A stretch of DNA of 64,000 bases from Microbulbifer halophilus (GTDB taxonomy: Bacteria > Pseudomonadota > Gammaproteobacteria > Pseudomonadales > Cellvibrionaceae). Below are positions 48,876 to 58,007 of the stretch, piece by piece. Position 1 is the first letter of the stretch, and each line of letters opens with the position of its first letter. The notes under the pieces are model-generated. The model worked only from the letters and a program-made list of their open reading frames with translations, was not told the DNA's origin and did no database searches. The stretch covers positions 1 to 64,000 of the forward strand of contig NZ_JAPIVK010000007.1 in the NCBI RefSeq assembly GCF_026183675.1, given 5' to 3'. The position numbers were made by a program, and so were the translations under genes.

Positions 48876-49856
48876 TCAGTGAGCGTGGGATGCGCCGGAT
48901 TTTTCGAGATGGGCCTTGATCAGGTAGCTGTTGGCGGTGACATAGCGCTCGCCGGCCTTGAGGCCGCCGAGCACTTCGGTGACGCGGCCATCCGAGCGGC
49001 CCAGTTTCAGCGGGCGCGCCTGGTAGCTGTCGTCCTTCTGCACAAACACCACCTGTCGCCCGCCCCGCGGCTGCAGCGCGCGGTTCTCCACTACCAGCGG
49101 TACTTTCACCCGCTCCACCAGTACCCGGCCCTCCAGCATCAGGTCCGCGGGCCAGCCCAGCTCGCGGTTGTCGATGGATGCGCGCGCCAGCTTGAACGGC
49201 TGCCCGCCGGAGGCCGGTACCAGGTTGCCGATTTCCGCTTGCAACTGCCGGTCGCCATTGCTCAGCGTCACCTGCTGGCCGCGCTCTATCTGCGGCTGCT
49301 GGCCGGGAAAGACCCGCAATTCCACCCAGAGGCGGTCGTAGTTGGCAATGGTGAAAAGTTCACGCTCGCCACTGTATTCGCCGCGACTGGCCCGCTTGTC
49401 GATCACCTGGCCGGCGATGGGCGCGGTGATCGCGTAGACCTGCAGGCTGTCGTTGGATTCGATCTTCGCCAGCGTCTGTCCCTTGCGCACCCGATCGCCG
49501 ATTTCCACCGCGACGGACACGATGGAGCCGGGAAAACGCGCGTGCACATGGCTGAGATTGCCGTGGGCCAGCGCAGTCTTGCCGTACAGGGTGATCGTGC
49601 GGCGTATTTCCCCCGGGCCGGCGACGGCGGTTTCGATGCCGGCCCTGTCGGCCATGGCGCTATCGATATTGACGTGGTTCTCGCCGCGGCCGGCGTGATC
49701 GCCGGAGGCGAATGCCGGGTTCGACAAGGCGGCGATAAAGCACACAAGCAACAGTGCGAGACTACTGCGGGCAGCCATGAGCCGCGCCGACAGGCGCACC
49801 CCACGAAACCCAGGCTGTTTTTCTGTATTCATCATCAAATCGGTATCTCTTTTCAT
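48876..49856 (-). CDS. czcB: CzcB-type periplasmic adaptor
   Basis: About 326 residues from the ATG at 49856, which overlaps the czcC stop codon by 4 nt. A signal/anchor helix (ARSSLALLLVCFIAALSNPAFA) precedes SGDHAGRGENHVNIDSAMADRAGIETAVAGPGEI, the usual first beta strands of CzcB. ARFPGSIVSVAVEIGDRVRKGQTLAKIESND is the lipoyl half-motif. The alpha-hairpin is short or absent, since the second lipoyl half (VYAITAPIAGQVIDKRASRGEY) follows almost at once. The C-terminus is His-rich (SGASHAH), a potential metal site. It links the RND pump and the outer-membrane channel. Confidence 0.88.
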   Translation of the reverse strand: MKRDTDLMMNTEKQPGFRGVRLSARLMAARSSLALLLVCFIAALSNPAFASGDHAGRGENHVNIDSAMADRAGIETAVAGPGEIRRTITLYGKTALAHGNLSHVHARFPGSIVSVAVEIGDRVRKGQTLAKIESNDSLQVYAITAPIAGQVIDKRASRGEYSGERELFTIANYDRLWVELRVFPGQQPQIERGQQVTLSNGDRQLQAEIGNLVPASGGQPFKLARASIDNRELGWPADLMLEGRVLVERVKVPLVVENRALQPRGGRQVVFVQKDDSYQARPLKLGRSDGRVTEVLGGLKAGERYVTANSYLIKAHLEKSGASHAH

Positions 49857-51154
49857 TTCTTCGGCTCCGCACCCGCTGGCAACAGCGGTGCGGCCGTCAT
49901 CTGTTCTATCTCGGCGCCGTAGCGCAGTGCTGCGGCAGCGGCTTCGATTTTTGCGCGGCGGGCGCCGATCAATTCTTCCCGGGCGGCCACCCATTCCAGA
50001 TAGGAGTAGCGGCCGCGGCGATAGGCGCGCTCCACTTCCGCCAATGCCTCGCTCAGGATCGGCACCACGTCGTTGCGCAGCATTTCCACCGCCGCCAATG
50101 CCTGCTCCCGACCGCTGACGGCGCGGTACAGGCGGCTCTTCAGGCGCAGCAGTGCGGCCTCGCGCTCGGCGGCCACCTGTTGTCGCTCCGCCAGTGCGGA
50201 GGCGACGGCGCCGGCATTGCGGCGCCCGGGAAAAAGCGGCAACTCAACACCGGCCACCAGCGTGGTTTCGTCAATTTCGCGGGAATGGCGGATGCCGGCG
50301 GACCAACCGATGTCCAGGCTGGATTCCGTCTCCGCCAAGCGCAGTTCCGCTGCCCGCAGCCGCTCTTCGGAGGCGAAGCGGGCAATGGCGGGATTCCGCT
50401 GCGCGCGGGCATAGAGTTCGGCGAAGCCGGCGGATGGGGGGAGTCGGTAAAGCCCGGCGGGATCCACGCTGAAAGCGGTACTATCGCCGGCCCACAGGGA
50501 GACCAGCGCCAGCTTGCGGGCAGCCAATTGCCGCTGCCGCGACTGCACCGCCAGGCTCGCCCGGCTCCTGGCCGCGCGGGCACGCAGCGCTTCCGACCGC
50601 GGCGAAGCCGCGGCCTGCACCCGCTGTTCCACCGCGAGCAGGGTATCGTCCGCGAGTGCGGCCGAATCGCTTGCCAGCGCGAGCCGCTCCCGCGCCGCCA
50701 GTACATCCACGTAGCGCCGGATCACCTCGCCCAACAGATCCAGGGCCGCCGCCTGCTCCTCCGCCGCCAGCAGGCTGCGCCGGGCGGAGACGACATCCAC
50801 CCGAGCGGCACGCTGGCCGCCCAGTTCGATTACCGAGGACAGGGACACGGTCAGCTCGGCGGCGTCGCTGCCACCGTCGCCGCCGACATTTTCCAGTTCG
50901 CCACCGAGGATCAGCGGCGGGCGCAGGTCGGCGGTCTGCGCCCTGCCCGCCAGGGCCGCATCGCGGAAGCGGAACACCGCCAGTTCCGGATTCTGCGCCA
51001 GGGTCCGGTCGATGGCTTCCGTCAGGGTGAGGGGGTTACCGGCGTCCGGCGGCTGCGCCGGTACCTGGGCGCCCCCGAACATCAACGGCGCTACCAGCAG
51101 AAAGCGGGCACACCAGTACAGCACGCCAACAGTGCGTGCAAAACAAGACAACAT
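49853..51154 (-). CDS. czcC: CzcC/TolC-type outer-membrane efflux protein
   Basis: A 433-residue outer-membrane factor. A signal-like N-terminus (YWCARFLLVAPLMFGGAQVPAQ) precedes two outer_membrane_efflux repeats (about 40-225 and 245-420), rich in Ala/Arg/Glu heptads. NPLTLTEAIDRTLAQNPELAVFR is the typical first helix; LVAGVELPLFPGRRNAGAVASALAERQ the hinge of repeat two; RYSYLEWVAAREELIGARRAKIEA a conserved late segment. It is transcribed with the downstream adaptor (4-nt overlap) and RND pump. Confidence 0.88.
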   Translation of the reverse strand: MLSCFARTVGVLYWCARFLLVAPLMFGGAQVPAQPPDAGNPLTLTEAIDRTLAQNPELAVFRFRDAALAGRAQTADLRPPLILGGELENVGGDGGSDAAELTVSLSSVIELGGQRAARVDVVSARRSLLAAEEQAAALDLLGEVIRRYVDVLAARERLALASDSAALADDTLLAVEQRVQAAASPRSEALRARAARSRASLAVQSRQRQLAARKLALVSLWAGDSTAFSVDPAGLYRLPPSAGFAELYARAQRNPAIARFASEERLRAAELRLAETESSLDIGWSAGIRHSREIDETTLVAGVELPLFPGRRNAGAVASALAERQQVAAEREAALLRLKSRLYRAVSGREQALAAVEMLRNDVVPILSEALAEVERAYRRGRYSYLEWVAAREELIGARRAKIEAAAAALRYGAEIEQMTAAPLLPAGAEPKK

Positions 51155-51228
51155 GGTTTACTCCCGGGTTACGTCGTCAGAAGCGCGCGCAGGTTGCGGG
51201 CGCGCCATTCAGGGATTGCGGACGTAAC

Positions 51229-51594
51229 TCAGGCTATGGGCGGGCGGAAAAGCGCGGAGAAATAATCGGAGGTAAACGAAAGATCGCCGATATCCCGCAA
51301 AACGCGGGCACCCGGATCGAAAAAGCCGGATAGCTGGCCGGTTATGCCGACAACACCGGTGCCGTGGCAGTGGCAGCAGTGGTGGCAGAAATCCGGGCCG
51401 CCCGGATGGTCCGAACCGGCGGTATCGAAATCGGTCGGCTCCGGCGGGAACTCGACAGTCTGCTCCCCGTCCAGGTGGTGCGGCGGCACATGGGTGGCGA
51501 TATCCTGCAGCTGTTCGTGGCTATCGTAGAAAGCCATTGCGGTCTGGAACAGTACCAGCGCAATCAGCAGATAGACAGTCCGAACAGCATTCAT
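51229..51594 (-). CDS. CzcI-like small Cys/His-rich protein ahead of the czc operon
   Basis: About 121 residues from the ATG at 51594 (a GTG four codons earlier is possible). A hydrophobic N-terminus (TVYLLIALVLFQTAMA) suggests export. A compact motif, FCHHCCHCHG (residues 69-78: Cys70, His71, His72, Cys73, Cys74, His75, Cys76, His77), is an evident metal-binding site. It lies 74 nt upstream of czcC on the same strand, the position of the CzcI regulator/periplasmic protein in Cupriavidus-type czcICBA operons. CzcI proteins are variable, so the family link rests mainly on position and composition. Confidence 0.7.
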   Translation of the reverse strand: MNAVRTVYLLIALVLFQTAMAFYDSHEQLQDIATHVPPHHLDGEQTVEFPPEPTDFDTAGSDHPGGPDFCHHCCHCHGTGVVGITGQLSGFFDPGARVLRDIGDLSFTSDYFSALFRPPIA

Positions 51595-51703
51595 GGCAAG
51601 TATCACTCTCGGTGATAATGGATTAACAGGCTGCTGAAAAAATCATTCCAGCCCACTGATGACTTTAGCAAAGCGGACATCCCGTCTCAACGAGTCTATC
51701 GAA

Positions 51704-52360
51704 TTACTTTGCCACGGCGGGCGTCACGCTTCGTAACCAGCGCGCAATACCGTTGCGCCTCAACGCGAGCAATCCCAAAGCAATAGCCAGATAGGCCGCC
51801 GGCTCTATCCAGCCACTTTTCACCGACCACCAGAAATGCCAGCAGGCCAGCAACGCCAGCGGGTAGATAAAGCCGTGCAGTTTTTTCCAGTTGCGCCCCA
51901 TGCGCCGCATCAGCGCCGGCAGCGAGGTGGCGGCCAGTGCCAGCAACAGCAACAGAGCCGCAAATCCCACCAGAATATAGGTGCGCTCCACCAGTTCGCT
52001 GGCAATCAGCGACCAGTCGAACACCAGTTCCAGCCCCAGCCAGGCACTGAAGTGCAGCAGCGCCCAGGCGAAACACCAGAGGCCCAGCGGCCGGCGCAGG
52101 CGGTTGAGCTGGCCAAGGGACAGGCCGCGGGCCAGGGGTGAGACCAGCAGTGTCAGCATCAACAGCCGCAGCGCGCCCAGGCCCAGAAAATGGATCAGTT
52201 CCTTTACCGGGTCTCCACCCAGGGCGCCCTGCCGGATGGCGAGAAACAGCCACAGCAGCGGCGCCAGCGCGCCGAGATGTACCGCTATCTGCAGGGTTAT
52301 CGCGACACCTTTGCGCCACTGCAGCGGCCGGGAGCCACCGGTTCTCTCGATCGTCGCCAT
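51704..52360 (-). CDS. msrQ: MsrQ (YedZ) haem-binding membrane subunit of the methionine sulfoxide reductase system
   Basis: A 218-residue protein of the ferric-reductase-like transmembrane family with six helices. GLGALRLLMLTLLVSPLARGL, GLWCFAWALLHFSAWLGLEL and KLHGFIYPLALLACWHFWW contain the His residues expected to bind b-type haem. Its ATG overlaps the msrP stop (TGATG), so it is co-translated. It passes electrons from the quinone pool or flavin reductase to MsrP for repair of oxidised Met in periplasmic proteins. Confidence 0.93.
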   Translation of the reverse strand: MATIERTGGSRPLQWRKGVAITLQIAVHLGALAPLLWLFLAIRQGALGGDPVKELIHFLGLGALRLLMLTLLVSPLARGLSLGQLNRLRRPLGLWCFAWALLHFSAWLGLELVFDWSLIASELVERTYILVGFAALLLLLALAATSLPALMRRMGRNWKKLHGFIYPLALLACWHFWWSVKSGWIEPAAYLAIALGLLALRRNGIARWLRSVTPAVAK

Positions 52361-53367
52361 CAGTAGTACTTCTTCAGATCCACACCGGAATAGAGAGAGG
52401 CTACGCGCTCGCCGTAGCCGTTGAACGGCAGCGTCTCCTGGCGTTTGACCGAAAAGGGGCCGCCGGGGCCGATAAAACGCTCGGTGGCCTGGGACCAGCG
52501 CGGGTGATCCACCGCCGGGTTTACGTTGGCGTAAAAGCCGTACTCGTCGGGGGCCAGTTTGTTCCAGCTAGTGGGGGGCATTTTCTCCACCAGGCGTATT
52601 TTGACGATGGACTTGATGCCCTTGAAGCCATATTTCCACGGCACCACCAGCCGGATGGGCGCGCCGTTCTGGGTGGGTAGCGTCCTGCCATAGAGCCCCA
52701 CCGACAGGATCGTCAGTGGGTGCATGGCCTCGTCCATGCGCAGGCCTTCCACGTAGGGGTAATCGATACCGCCGCCCAGGTAGCGATTCTTCTGCCCCGG
52801 CATCTGCTCCGGGTCGTACAGGGTCTCGAAGGCGACGTATTTGGCGCGGCTGGTGGGTTGGAACCTCCGCAGGAATTTTCCCAGTTCGAACCCCACCCAG
52901 GGAATCACCATCGACCAGGCCTCGACACACCGCATGCGGTAGATGCGTTCCTCCAGCGCGGTGCCCGCCATCAGTTGCCAGACATCCACCCTGCCCGGCT
53001 TTTCCACCTCGCCCTCTACGGCCAGGGTCCAGGGCTCGGTTTTCAGGGACTGGCTCTTGCGCGCCGGGTCGGTCTTGTCGGTGCCGAATTCGTAGAAATT
53101 GTTGTGGTTGGTGATTTTCTTTTCCGGAGTCCGCGTCAGGCCTGCGGTGGTCTGGTCGCTGTCGAACTGCAGCGGCTTTCGCCCGCTGTCCGATTGCTTT
53201 TCCTCGCCGGGGGAAAACAGGTCGAGCACACCGGCCCGCGTGGAATTCGCCATCAGCAGGCCGCCGAGACCCAGCCCCTTCAGCAGGGTGCGGCGTTTCA
53301 GGTAGGCGGTTTCCGGTGTGGCGGCACTCTCCGGGAGATCACCGGGCTTTGTGGTTTTTATCAGCAT
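52360..53367 (-). CDS. msrP: MsrP (YedY) molybdopterin-dependent protein-methionine-sulfoxide reductase
   Basis: About 335 residues from the ATG at 53367; the frame extends 63 codons upstream without a signal. The Tat signal contains [14 protein letters not shown] (Arg25-Arg26). Family motifs include [27 protein letters not shown], and [20 protein letters not shown], where the Cys is the molybdenum ligand; [11 protein letters not shown] and [23 protein letters not shown] follow. It is a periplasmic Moco enzyme repairing methionine sulfoxide. In this genome segment it lies near two metal-efflux systems, including copper, an oxidant source. Confidence 0.95.
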   Translation of the reverse strand: MLIKTTKPGDLPESAATPETAYLKRRTLLKGLGLGGLLMANSTRAGVLDLFSPGEEKQSDSGRKPLQFDSDQTTAGLTRTPEKKITNHNNFYEFGTDKTDPARKSQSLKTEPWTLAVEGEVEKPGRVDVWQLMAGTALEERIYRMRCVEAWSMVIPWVGFELGKFLRRFQPTSRAKYVAFETLYDPEQMPGQKNRYLGGGIDYPYVEGLRMDEAMHPLTILSVGLYGRTLPTQNGAPIRLVVPWKYGFKGIKSIVKIRLVEKMPPTSWNKLAPDEYGFYANVNPAVDHPRWSQATERFIGPGGPFSVKRQETLPFNGYGERVASLYSGVDLKKYY

Positions 53368-53819
53368 GGTCGATATCCGTGGCTGTGACCGTTCGGTGCA
53401 GGTTACCAATTTCTCCGGCGGGAGGCGCGGTATCCTGCCCAGGCTCTGACAAGGGGATTGGGGGAAAGTTGTCGGCTGGATGATTTCCGACGGTGTGCCC
53501 GCTTTCGGCGCCCTCCTCCTGGAGAGAGATAGATTGTAGGTTGACCAAACAGTCACAATGCTGATTTGTACATATAGCGATCAATTTTCTCGCCGCGGGC
53601 GGGGAAATGTCGGGTGGGTTGAGTATATCGGGTTCGAATTCGCCCCAATTGCGCAATAATTTCTCTCGATTTAGCCTTTCAGGGCACCAACTGCCTCGGA
53701 TTAGAGGCAATTCATGCCTTTTGGAGCTTTCAGCCTTTATACTTGTCCTAAGCTATAGTTCGCCGGCACCCTCGAAGGTGCCGACGGCCTGTGAAGTAGG
53801 ACGTATAAAGAGACTCCCT
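53368..53819. other. Divergent intergenic region msrP - prc
   Basis: A 452-bp gene-free region with mixed base composition. AT-rich stretches at 53540-53590 and 53630-53760 probably contain the divergent promoters. TATACT at 53738-53743 and TATAGT at 53754-53759 are possible -10 elements for prc, but no convincing -35 pairs with them. GGCACC/GGTGCC flank a 6-nt loop around 53764-53781 in the prc leader. No gene is supported here. Confidence 0.45.
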
Positions 53820-55937
53820 ATGCTTACCAATCGGATCGCCGCCCTGAGGACAGCCACCCGGACCGGCTTCTTCTTCCTTACCCTGACCCTGCTGTCGCCG
53901 ACCGCGCTGGCCGAGGTGGATGCCCTGCAACCCGAAGAGGGCCAGGGCAGCACTGCACGCGAGATCGTCGGCAAGCTGGAGATGCTGCACTACAACAAGC
54001 TGGAACTGGGTGACGAGATCTCGGAAGATCTGTGGGAGGAGTACATCGATGCGCTGGATCCCACACGCAGTTATTTCCTCACCTCGGATATCAATGAATT
54101 CCGCGAGTGGCGCGACCAGCTCGACGACGAGTTGCGCAGCGGCAAGGTGGATCACGGCTTTGCCATCTACAACCGATACCGCCTGCGCGTGTCCGACCGC
54201 CTGGAGAACATCCTCTCGCAACTCGACAAGGGCATGCCCGATTTCGACTTCGACAAAGACGAGAGCCTGGAGATGGACCGCGAGGAGAGCCAGTGGCCCG
54301 CCTCCATCAGCGCTGCCGACGAACTCTGGCGCAAGCGCCTGAAGAGCAGCGTGCTGAACCTGCGCCTCACCGGCAAGGAAGACGAGGAGATCCGCGATCT
54401 GCTCGAGCGCCGCTACAAGGGCCAGCTGAAGCGTATCAAGCAGCAGAGCAGCGACGACGTCTTCGAGCTCTACATGAACTCCCTGACGCGCCTCTACGAT
54501 CCGCACAGCAACTACCTGTCGCCGCGCTCGCTGGAAAACTTCAATATGAGCATGTCGCTGTCCCTCGAGGGCATCGGCGCCGTGCTGCAGATGGAAGACG
54601 AGTACACCAAAATCGCGCGCCTGGTGGCCGGCGGCCCCGCCGACCGCACCGGCAAACTGAAACCCGCCGACAAGATTGTTGCAGTGGGCCAGGACAAGGA
54701 AGGCGAGATGGTCGACGTGGTAGGCTGGCGCCTGGACGACGTGGTGGACCTGATCCGCGGCCCCGCCGGCTCCTTCGTGCGCCTGGAGACGATTCCCACC
54801 GGCGGCGACGGCAGCCACAAGACCATCCTGATCAAGCGCAGCAAGGTAAAACTGGAAGACCAGGCCGCGAAAAAGGCCATCTTCGAGTTCTCCGACGGCG
54901 AGAAGACTCACAAGGTTGGGGTCATCAACCTGCCCACCTTTTATATCGACTTCGAGGCCTATCGCCGCCGCGACCCGAACTACAAGAGCACCACCCGCGA
55001 CGTGGCCAAACTGCTCGAGGAGTTGAAAAAGGAAAACGTTGACGGAATCATTCTCGACCTGCGCAACAATGGTGGCGGCTCCCTGCAGGAAGCCACCATG
55101 CTCACCGATCTGTTTATCGACCAGGGGCCGGTGGTGCAGATCCGTCACGCCAACGAGAAGATCTCGCGGCACAACCGCTCGCGCTCGCGGGCCATGTACC
55201 GCGGCCCGCTGGTGGTGCTGATCAACCGCCTGTCCGCGTCCGCCTCCGAGATTTTTGCCGGCGCCATCCAGGACTACAACCGCGGCCTGGTGGTGGGCAA
55301 CCAGTCTTTCGGCAAGGGTACCGTACAGACCATGGCGCCGCTGAAAGAGGGCCAATTGAAGATCACCCAGTCCAAGTTCTACCGCGTGTCCGGCGACAGC
55401 ACCCAACATGCCGGGGTAACCCCGGATATCTCGATGCCGAAGCTGATCGACGCCGATCAGGTGGGTGAAAGCGCCTACGATACCGCCCTGCCCTGGGATC
55501 GTATCCACGCCGTACCGCACGCCACCTACTTCAATCTGGAGGAATTGCTGCCGAAACTGGTAGCCAAGCACACACAGCGCACTTCCACGGATCCGGACTT
55601 CATCTACCTGCGCGATCAGTTTGAGTTTGAGAGTGAACGCGCCGACCGGAAGTTCGTTTCCCTGAATGAAAACACCCGCAAGCAGAAGCGCGAGGAGCTC
55701 AACCGGGAGATGCTGGTGATGGAGAACCGCCGCCGCGAGTCCAAGGGCCTGGAGACCTACGAGAACTTCGAGGCGCTGGAAGAGAGCGAATCGGAAGAGA
55801 CACCGATGGTCGGCGGCCCGGTGGAAATTGAGTTGGAGGACGACCCGATCCTGAACGAAGCCGGCTATATCATGGCCGACTTCATCAGGCTGGCCGACAA
55901 GGCCAACGAGACGCCCCAGGTGGCCGACTCCGAGTAA
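53820..55937 (+). CDS. prc: Tail-specific (carboxy-terminal processing) protease Prc/Tsp
   Basis: A 705-residue periplasmic S41 protease, similar in length to E. coli Prc (682). The ATG at 53820 opens a signal peptide (TRTGFFFLTLTLLSPTALAE). An N-terminal helical domain (about 30-225) is followed by a PDZ domain (about 235-330; SLEGIGAVLQMEDEYTKIARLVAGGPAD). The S41 core has DGIILDLRNNGGGSLQEA, then LSASASEIFAGAIQDYNRGLVVGNQSFGKGTVQ with the catalytic Ser and Lys. A DUF3340-type C-terminal domain is highly charged. It degrades or trims periplasmic proteins including cell-wall hydrolases. Terminator-like structures follow. Confidence 0.95.
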   Translation: MLTNRIAALRTATRTGFFFLTLTLLSPTALAEVDALQPEEGQGSTAREIVGKLEMLHYNKLELGDEISEDLWEEYIDALDPTRSYFLTSDINEFREWRDQLDDELRSGKVDHGFAIYNRYRLRVSDRLENILSQLDKGMPDFDFDKDESLEMDREESQWPASISAADELWRKRLKSSVLNLRLTGKEDEEIRDLLERRYKGQLKRIKQQSSDDVFELYMNSLTRLYDPHSNYLSPRSLENFNMSMSLSLEGIGAVLQMEDEYTKIARLVAGGPADRTGKLKPADKIVAVGQDKEGEMVDVVGWRLDDVVDLIRGPAGSFVRLETIPTGGDGSHKTILIKRSKVKLEDQAAKKAIFEFSDGEKTHKVGVINLPTFYIDFEAYRRRDPNYKSTTRDVAKLLEELKKENVDGIILDLRNNGGGSLQEATMLTDLFIDQGPVVQIRHANEKISRHNRSRSRAMYRGPLVVLINRLSASASEIFAGAIQDYNRGLVVGNQSFGKGTVQTMAPLKEGQLKITQSKFYRVSGDSTQHAGVTPDISMPKLIDADQVGESAYDTALPWDRIHAVPHATYFNLEELLPKLVAKHTQRTSTDPDFIYLRDQFEFESERADRKFVSLNENTRKQKREELNREMLVMENRRRESKGLETYENFEALEESESEETPMVGGPVEIELEDDPILNEAGYIMADFIRLADKANETPQVADSE

Positions 55938-55953
55938 CCACAACAGCAGTGCT

Positions 55954-55978
55954 GTAGGGTGCGCGGTGCGCACCCTAC
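55954..55978. repeat. Palindromic extragenic repeat GTAGGGTGCGC hairpin
   Basis: GTAGGGTGCGC and GCGCACCCTAC pair perfectly around GGT, 17 nt after the prc stop codon. The core matches a shorter hairpin at 12021-12037. Confidence 0.55.
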
Positions 55979-56003
55979 CTACGGCCATAAGTAAGAAACA
56001 CCA

Positions 56004-56030
56004 ACGGAGGCTCGGCCTCCGTCTTTTTTT
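56004..56030 (+). terminator. Rho-independent terminator after prc
   Basis: ACGGAGGC (56004-56011) and GCCTCCGT (56015-56022) enclose TCG and are followed by C and seven T. It ends 12 nt before the xthA start, so xthA must be reached by read-through or a promoter overlapping this segment. Confidence 0.85.
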
Positions 56031-56041
56031 CAGGGGGAAAA

Positions 56042-56857
56042 ATGAAAGTCGTTTCCTTTAACGTCAACAGTATCCGCGCGCGCCTGCACCAGTTGGAGGC
56101 GCTGACAGAATCCCACGCACCGGACATCATCGGCCTGCAGGAAACCAAGTGCACCGATCGGGACTTCCCGGTGGACGCAGTGCGCGACCTGGGCTACGAA
56201 GTCATCTATTTCGGCCAGAAAACCCACTACGGCGTCGCCCTGCTCTCCCGTTTTCCGTTCATCGACCGCGAATACGGTTTTCCCAAGGAGGACGAGGATG
56301 CGCAGCGGCGCATGGTGATGGGAAAATTCGATATCGGCGGCAGTGAGCCACTGACGGTGATCAACGGCTATTTCCCCCAGGGGGAGAACCGCGAGCACCC
56401 GGTCAAATTCCCGGCCAAGCGCAAGTACTACGCCGACCTGGACGACTACCTGCAGACCACCTGCAAACCGGATGCGCCGGTACTGGTAATCGGCGATATG
56501 AACATCTCCGCCACCGACCGGGATATCGGTATCGGCGAAACCAACCGCAAGCGCTGGCTGCGCGACGGCAAGTGCAGCTTCCTGCCGGAAGAGCGCGAAT
56601 GGCTGGAAAAAATCCAGGACTGGGGCCTGGTGGATACCTTCCGCGCCCAGCACCCGGACACCGACGATGTGTTCAGTTGGTTCGACTACCGCAGCCGCGG
56701 CTTCTCCCGCGATCCCAAACGCGGCCTGCGCATCGACCTGATCCTCGCCAGCCAGCCGCTGGCCGACAAGTGCGTGGGTACCGGCGTAGACTATGAAATT
56801 CGCGGTATGGAGCGCCCGTCCGACCACGCGCCCGTGTGGGCCGACTTCAAGCTCTGA
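56042..56857 (+). CDS. xthA: Exodeoxyribonuclease III
   Basis: A 271-residue AP endonuclease/3'-5' exonuclease of base-excision repair, the normal length. [24 protein letters not shown] (catalytic Glu about 35), [17 protein letters not shown] (Asp and Asn about 150), and the C-terminal [11 protein letters not shown] with the catalytic Asp-His are all present. GGGGG just before the ATG is the ribosome site. It is followed 8 nt later by the ModE-type gene. Confidence 0.95.
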   Translation: MKVVSFNVNSIRARLHQLEALTESHAPDIIGLQETKCTDRDFPVDAVRDLGYEVIYFGQKTHYGVALLSRFPFIDREYGFPKEDEDAQRRMVMGKFDIGGSEPLTVINGYFPQGENREHPVKFPAKRKYYADLDDYLQTTCKPDAPVLVIGDMNISATDRDIGIGETNRKRWLRDGKCSFLPEEREWLEKIQDWGLVDTFRAQHPDTDDVFSWFDYRSRGFSRDPKRGLRIDLILASQPLADKCVGTGVDYEIRGMERPSDHAPVWADFKL

Positions 56858-56865
56858 CGGACGAC

Positions 56866-57669
56866 ATGGCGGGCAACGACCGACCCTCCCTGCAGGGCAA
56901 TCTGTTTTTTCTCGACGACCGGGAAACTTTTACCGCATCGCAGATACGGTTGCTGCTCGCCATCGATGAATGCGGCTCCATCTCCGCCGCAGCGAAGCAG
57001 ATGGGTATCAGTTACAAGACTGCCTGGGATCGCGTCAACGCCATGAACAATCTGTCCGAGCAACCGCTGGTGGTTCGCTCGGCGGGCGGCGCCCGCGGCG
57101 GCGGTACCCGGATCACGGAACTGGGCCGGCAGATCGTCCGGGGCTTCCTGGCCCTGCAGGAGGAGCACCGGGCCTTTGTCGAACAGCTAGGCAAACGGCT
57201 GCATTCGATTGCCGATATTGCCAACTTTGTGAGAAGTGGAAGCTTGAAAACCAGCGCACGCAACCAGTTTCGCGGCCGCATCACCGCAGTGACGCCCGGT
57301 GCGGTCAACGCCGAAGTCTCCCTCCGCCTGGGCGACAGCCACACCCTGACCGCGATCATCACCAACGACAGCCTGGACGAACTGGGATTCGAAGCGGGCG
57401 GCTCGGCCATTGCGTTGATCAAGGCGAGCTGGGTGCTGTTGAGCAAGGATATCGAGCTGAAATCCAGCGCCCGCAACAAACTGGTCGGCCGTGTGCTTCG
57501 CATTGCGCCGGGCGCGGTCAACAGCGATGTCACCCTGGGCCTGGGCGACGGCAAATCCATTTCCGCCATGGTGACCAGCGGCAGTGTCGACGAGCTGGAG
57601 CTCCGGGAGGGCGACACTGCCTGTGCCTTTTTCAAGGCATCGAGTGTGATCCTGATGGCGGATCGTTAA
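56866..57669 (+). CDS. modE: ModE-type molybdate-responsive regulator with two TOBE (Mop) domains
   Basis: About 267 residues from the ATG at 56866. The N-terminal LysR-like winged helix (about 20-95: TASQIRLLLAIDECGSISAAAKQMGISYKTAWDRVNAMNN in outline) is that of ModE. It is followed by two tandem Mop/TOBE domains (about 125-190 and 197-262), both starting with a KxSARNxxxGRI/V signature and ending in a SWVLL or SSVIL strand that binds oxyanion. ModE represses molybdate uptake genes when molybdate is bound. No modABC lies in this window; a Mo-enzyme gene, msrP, is 3.5 kb away. Confidence 0.92.
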   Translation: MAGNDRPSLQGNLFFLDDRETFTASQIRLLLAIDECGSISAAAKQMGISYKTAWDRVNAMNNLSEQPLVVRSAGGARGGGTRITELGRQIVRGFLALQEEHRAFVEQLGKRLHSIADIANFVRSGSLKTSARNQFRGRITAVTPGAVNAEVSLRLGDSHTLTAIITNDSLDELGFEAGGSAIALIKASWVLLSKDIELKSSARNKLVGRVLRIAPGAVNSDVTLGLGDGKSISAMVTSGSVDELELREGDTACAFFKASSVILMADR

Positions 57670-58007
57670 CTCACTGACACCGCGGTCTCGCAAAAATTGC
57701 TGAACGCGAAATCGATGACAGAGATAGCTGGTGACTACCGGGTTCTCTAAAATCCTGTAACATTTATCATTATTTTCTTGCTTAAATCCGGTTGCTCCCT
57801 TAGAATCCGCGCCCTCTACTGAGCCCCCATCAATCTGTATCAAGAGTTACCGAAAACCAGACCGTGACGATCCTTCCGCCGTAAGTTCCTCCCCCTCTTT
57901 CTATTCAATGTGTTGAGCAAGGCTCAAACCTGCACGCAATATTTTTTGTTGGGTGCCAGGGATGCTGTTGTCTCGATGTTTTCTAGCGGAATTGCGGTTA
58001 TTCAGTA
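57670..58007 (+). promoter_or_regulatory. Promoter and long leader of nhaB
   Basis: A 338-bp AT-rich gene-free region. TTGCTT at 57778-57783 and TAGAAT at 57801-57806 with 17-nt spacing form a good sigma-70 promoter. Transcription would begin near 57813, leaving an untranslated leader of about 195 nt. The leader contains a TTGAGC-AAG-GCTCAA hairpin (57914-57928), pyrimidine-rich segments and a U run before GTTGGGTGCC. No known riboswitch family is recognised. The nhaB ATG lacks a clear Shine-Dalgarno. Confidence 0.5.

Noticed and set aside
53748..55988. 746-codon minus-strand open frame opposite prc
   Set aside because: Prc is intact with signal peptide, PDZ and S41 motifs; the antisense frame has no recognisable motif.
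57914..57928. Known riboswitch in the nhaB leader
   Set aside because: Only a simple hairpin is visible; no match to a riboswitch consensus could be supported, so it is kept only as a leader region.
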